From NCBI GenBank assembly GCA_001970955.1, contig MPUH01000082.1, positions 51,029 through 115,028 of the forward strand: a DNA stretch of 64,000 nt, in the 5' to 3' direction. This document shows positions 61,001 through 64,000 of this stretch, piece by piece. How positions within the stretch are numbered: the first letter of the stretch is position 1; each line of letters begins with the position of its first letter. The stretch is from Stentor coeruleus (Eukaryota > Ciliophora > Heterotrichea > Heterotrichida > Stentoridae). Below the pieces are notes generated by a model. It searched no databases. It worked only from the letters and a program-made list of their open reading frames with translations, and was not told the DNA's origin. The position numbers were made by a program, and so were the translations under genes.

Positions 61001-61659
61001 AAAACCATACTTTGAACAGGTCCTGCATTAGTGTTAATAGTTTTAGTATTCTTCCATGTGCCAAACTCCCATAGCCTTAAATTTCCATCATTTGTCCCAG
61101 TGATTATTGTCTTTTCATTTTTGGTTACTGCCATTGAAAATACTGAGCCACCTTTGGTTTCACAATTTCCATACAATGAATAATTATTCAAATCCCAGAT
61201 TCTTGCAAAGCAATCCTGTCCTCCTGTTATAAAGTAATTTGAATTCTTAAGCATTACAGAAGCATAAATTCCTCCATTATGGCCAGCTAGTTCATGAGTT
61301 TTAGTTTTATTTCTCCAGTCCCAAACTTTTAATTTATTTCCCCAGCATCCTGATACCAGCGAGTTCTCATCATTAGTAAGTGCTAAAACATTTACGGATT
61401 TTTGATGTTCTTCAAGCATTCCATAAATTTGATGAGTTTTACCATCCCAAATGATGATTTTATTGTCTTCTGCTCCTGAGAATATGAATGAGTTATCTGA
61501 TGTTGATGTAATTGCCCAGACTGATCCGCTGTGTCCAGAGAGTATAAGGTTCTTAGTTGAGCTCCAGGAGTTCAAATTTTCTATCACTTTCTCCATGGTT
61601 ACTTCCTGACTGCCTGAATCTTCTATGTAACTGTATTCTAAGTCAGCTACTTTTGACAT
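58033..61659 (-). CDS. WD40-ankyrin-TRP-like ion channel
   Basis: 1208 residues. Residues about 30-660 are roughly a dozen WD40 repeats ending in the typical [VI]W/WD (GHSGSVWAI, SGSADKLLKIWDFE, SGSCDNTIRIWST, SVSEDQTIKIWDLE). An ankyrin-like helix pair follows (about 690-740, GHSPLYYALERNIQNCVDVI). Six hydrophobic segments lie at about 848-1055 (FLPYIITLTVITWADIVLML, VIPFILIFFYTTLFFGSLYW), a pore-helix-like stretch (SFYGLWQVPFELNMGNF) and S6 VINVIIILNLLISILGDSYD, which matches the TRP family S6 pattern (NLLI..LGD.Y). A charged region and a coiled coil (about 1130-1208) end it. Probably a multimeric cation channel with a cytosolic WD40 sensor, related to the one at 38996. Confidence 0.9.
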   Translation of the reverse strand: MSKVADLEYSYIEDSGSQEVTMEKVIENLNSWSSTKNLILSGHSGSVWAITSTSDNSFIFSGAEDNKIIIWDGKTHQIYGMLEEHQKSVNVLALTNDENSLVSGCWGNKLKVWDWRNKTKTHELAGHNGGIYASVMLKNSNYFITGGQDCFARIWDLNNYSLYGNCETKGGSVFSMAVTKNEKTIITGTNDGNLRLWEFGTWKNTKTINTNAGPVQSMVLTPNDNYLIIGTRNNIIKVYNWSNNEEYWVINSHSNWIRSLVTTNDSKHFISASADKTVRIFEISGKKEESFRFDKKEGVVYSLHLSKDGRILYTGASDNYVRKWIIWNTNNVSTLLGHTLSILCQSISEDNKYLVTSSSDKTIMIWDLIMKKQVGKIDAHTESIWSVSLSHNMKYIASGSADKLLKIWDFEERKLIHEFKDHTLSIFTIDISPDDNLIATGSQDMKVRLFSFSEKKIIKEFTGHTNSVFTVKFSHVSDELYSGSCDNTIRIWSTSKLMIVQVIETNSDMIESIALSNDENYLVCGDRNNNVNLWNWKDKKLLTTFSEATKWIKCVTFSNDNSLIASACNDGIIRIYNLLEKRLEMILNEHKSPSRNCVFTKDGRYLISVSEDQTIKIWDLENRTFHGMVFDNLMFMKLIHSQTDPQKYSCQQYLPPLRATIAHVYSYTGQHKLLKKSLHNGTILTVDKNGHSPLYYALERNIQNCVDVILEYMIKLAEDDIDLFVKYCWSFRDDYKILLKNVSVYLPDFLENLLIVDKTSSLPKFGIPLRKLPSVNYNESDQINHQLFVQTEIHDQSREINLEFLMLPFKIDCELGSEGSLELLRNIYTSRNKLIYRTEIIQMLIRSRWNIFLPYIITLTVITWADIVLMLVLLVNDYKSVPVIALFGIVNIALFLYEVVQAVVTGIKSYISFWNFIDFVRTIISLLWIIIIASTSKPYYNEIGYIMVIFNFLRGLSGFRAFDSTRFYVRLIIRAIIEVIPFILIFFYTTLFFGSLYWTSGGEFRSDSFYGLWQVPFELNMGNFNNETSPNLSFLSFMFGSVINVIIILNLLISILGDSYDKFQSEAIEIGAQEMTELIIEIETMMFWKRNSSQKKYINICNKTKFEGLSDEWEGKLKAISSMIIKNNTQSRISSDLLNKKLENIEEKLLIVEPLKKKLDNIDKVVTAVDALSKKIEALEKKLEFVGSLDKKLADFDAKVDTLSKKVV

Positions 61660-63118
61660 TTTATTAGGCCAGACTCAATCAGATAAGCTAAAAATTCAAT
61701 TTAAGTAAGTTAAAACAATTAAATCAGACTTACTATTAGAAAGATAAGATACTAGTAATTTATTCAGGTGGGATAAGTTGATTTTATACAAAATATTTGT
61801 AAACAAAATAATTTTATATATTGATATCAATGATTTAGTGTTTTTTTATTTTGTTAATCTTTAATCATTTCTTATTGTTTTTTAAGCTTGATTAATAGCG
61901 AAACTTATTTTATCGTCCTGTTAAATCTTGTATAAAAATATTTTCTTTTAAAAAGTTAATTGCTCATCTTAAATTCTTTAATCTTGAAATTTATAACTTT
62001 GCAGCTGTTTATTCAATATTAAATAGCAAATCTCAACTAAAAAAGGCTTATTTAGTCCACTGTTTTTATTTTTAAGTTTTTGATATTAAAAAATATAATT
62101 CTAATTCTAAAAAGAATCGAAGAGTAATTGATTTTTAACTATAAATTAAGATTTCTTGGTTTTTAAGTCTTTAATTCGTTAAGTTTTATATTTTGACAAG
62201 GCTTATAATCAATTTGAATAATTTGCCATATTCAATATGAAAATATTTAAAACTAAAATTTATGTTCAAACTAAGAATTTATAAAATGAGCAGATAGCTA
62301 AGTCATGTATCTTATTGATTTAATGCTGAGAGATCATTTATTAATCAATTTTATAATATTATAAATTGATTCAAAACATAATCTCAAATAAAACTATTTA
62401 TTTGAGTCTTTTTACATAGCTTAACAAATAGTTTAAAATCTTAACAATATTTTTCTATATACTCGAGTTAATAAAGTTCCTATATTTTTTCAAACATTAG
62501 CTCATTTTTATTCAATTCAAACTTAACTTATAGCTACTTACCTTCTCGTACTTTTAGCTAAATTCAAATATTAAAATCATTTAATATTTAAAATATTCTC
62601 ATAGATCGCATCAGAACTGGTATAAACTTTATAACAATAGAAATCAATAATAAAATATATATTTTATGTTTTTAAATACTTTGTTAATTAAGAATATCAT
62701 TAAAATTTTATTTGAAATGCTTCATAGCCTGCTCTTTTGTTACTTTATAGCTTTTTCTTATATTAGCAATTGAGTATCTTCCTTTAGTAACTCTCTATCC
62801 TGTTTTTTTAACACAATACATAAAAATCAATACTATATATACAAGCATCAGGGTTATAATTGATACTTAAATCAATATAAAAGCTTTTAATCTGTGAGAT
62901 CTGCAAGAACTTTGCTAGTTCATATCACATAAACACCTACTTCACAAAAAATACATTAATAACTTGTTTATCGATTTTTATATTTCGCATATGTTTTCCT
63001 ATTTTTCAGCTTTTACCATTAGAAATTTATTTAGTATTAACATAAACTTTGATAAAATAAGTTATAAGGAGATTAACTATTAATCCAAATATTTATGGTA
63101 AAGATATAATATCTTTAT
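61660..63118. other. AT-rich divergent intergenic region
   Basis: Contains the promoters of the divergent channel and ankyrin genes. No ORF, RNA or repeat recognised. Confidence 0.6.
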
Positions 63119-63964
63119 ATGAACTCTCTTAATAAAAGAAGCCAAAGTGCTGGCAGATTACATCCGAATGCTCCACCAAGAATGCAAATCTATGAAGGGT
63201 CACCAAAAAGGAAAATATATATCCCATCAAGAAAATCGTTAAAAACTTCAGAAAAACTTTTACTCGATTCGAGCATAGGGACAAAGACTAAAAAAGTTGC
63301 TTTTCTTAGTTCTTATTATACACTTGCTCTTAAAAATAAAGGTTTTGAGCTTTTTACCCCTAACCTTTATGATTTGACCCTAAAAAATCTTGATGAAGAA
63401 AAAAAATCAATAGAAAAAAATATTTTAGAAAACAATAGTAAGAATATTGCATCACTGACATCAGAAGATTTTTTTGGGAAAATCAATAAAGCTTTGTTAT
63501 GTGCTGAAATCGAAAAAAATGATTTACAAAATATTTCAATCAAGAAACCTTTTAATCACTCTAAAGCTAGAGAGTTTTTCAAAATTGTAAAGGATGGGAA
63601 TTTTTCAGAAGTTAAATACATTATTGAAAATTATCCGGATTTAAGAAATGTAGTTGATGTAGTAAGATTAATATAGACTCAACAAACAGGCTTACATTGG
63701 GCTTGTAAAAGAGGTGATTTTAAAATGGTTCAATTATTTTTGAAGAATGGCTTCGACTGGAGGGCAACTGATATGGTTGATAGAACACCTTATAAAATAG
63801 CAGAAAAGGGAAATTATAAAGAAATCATGATAGAACTTATTAGATATAAAAATATGAGTCGCAGAGGAGCACGAGAAATAAAAAATTTAGCCCAACTAAA
63901 AATTCGATCCAGATTCCAAAGAAATGCTTCTCGTAAAGCTACAACGAATATTCCATTTGAATAA
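63119..63964 (+). CDS. Ankyrin-repeat protein, two exons
   Basis: Removing the 15-nt intron 63662-63676 gives a 276-residue protein. The N-terminal 150 residues are basic and disordered with coiled-coil tendency. Two or three ankyrin repeats follow (AREFFKIVKDGNFSEVKYII, QTGLHWACKRGDFKMVQLFL, RTPYKIAEKGNYKEIMIELI), and the second spans the exon junction, confirming the splice. A basic Arg-rich tail ends it. A protein-protein adaptor by inference. Neighbour on the left is the divergent channel gene. Confidence 0.85.
63662..63676 (+). other. 15-nt spliceosomal intron
   Basis: GTAAGATTAATATAG; A at position 10; ends in an in-frame TAG. Splicing gives VVDV-TQQTGLHW, restoring an ankyrin repeat. 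Confidence 0.92.
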
Positions 63965-64000
63965 TATGCATGATCATAATAACTTCTAATTAAAATAATC

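Noticed and set aside
1-64000. Alternative genetic code with TAA/TAG as Gln or TGA as Trp
   Set aside because: Long genes (over 1000 codons) contain no in-frame stops, and almost all broken frames are explained by 15-nt introns; the few remaining are in pseudogene-like loci.

Overview
The window looks like macronuclear DNA of a heterotrich ciliate, most likely Stentor or a close relative. The base composition is very AT-rich and long uninterrupted reading frames use the standard genetic code: TGG is the only Trp codon inside the long genes, and TAA, TAG and TGA are all absent from them. Most telling, split reading frames rejoin perfectly when an exactly 15-nt GT...AG intron is removed. I located 13 such introns, and all 13 carry an A at intron position 10. 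Most genes are single long ORFs with very short spacers. Gene-poor AT-rich stretches of 0.3-3.8 kb separate the clusters.

Layout. 0-2.1 kb: C-terminus of a MIC60/mitofilin gene cut by the window edge, a broken nephrocystin-4-like fragment, and a secreted acidic protein. 2.1-5.6 kb: mostly non-coding, with a coding-like remnant, a 64-bp tandem duplication and a 63-66 bp minisatellite. 5.6-6.5 kb: cathepsin B-like protease. 8-23 kb: a dense block with coiled-coil proteins, condensin subunit SMC4, a predicted myristoylated EF-hand-like protein, a two-domain cyclic-nucleotide-binding protein and a CAMK-like kinase. 23.5-28 kb: two adjacent paralogous divergent kinases, one with two kinase-like domains that look catalytically degraded. 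29-32 kb: a small ubiquitin-like protein assembled from three exons, a PG-rich (SHIPPO-type) ciliary protein, and a divergently transcribed USP39/Sad1 splicing factor. 32-35.7 kb: large gene-free AT-rich stretch. 35.7-45.3 kb: R2R3-MYB factor, an E2-like/PH-like fusion split by an assembly join, a WD40-ankyrin-ion-channel protein, an ankyrin-TKL kinase and a decayed eIF2-alpha copy. 47-54 kb: a 921-residue acidic secreted protein, a probable axonemal protein and a half-size ABCA transporter. 54.5-57.3 kb: ESCRT-II subunit SNF8/VPS22 rebuilt from four exons, a METTL21-like methyltransferase and a GRDTYI-repeat protein. 58-64 kb: a second WD40-ankyrin-channel protein and an ankyrin protein.

The genes do not form one operon-like pathway, as expected for a ciliate. 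Themes that recur are ciliary or cortical structure, signalling by divergent kinases, and membrane proteins. The most unusual items are the pair of WD40-ankyrin-channel proteins, the strictly uniform 15-nt introns, the E2-variant/PH-like fusion, the tandem divergent kinases, and the eIF2-alpha pseudogene. Five single-N positions, each flanked by a duplicated sequence, appear to be contig-join artefacts, and one of them breaks a real gene.
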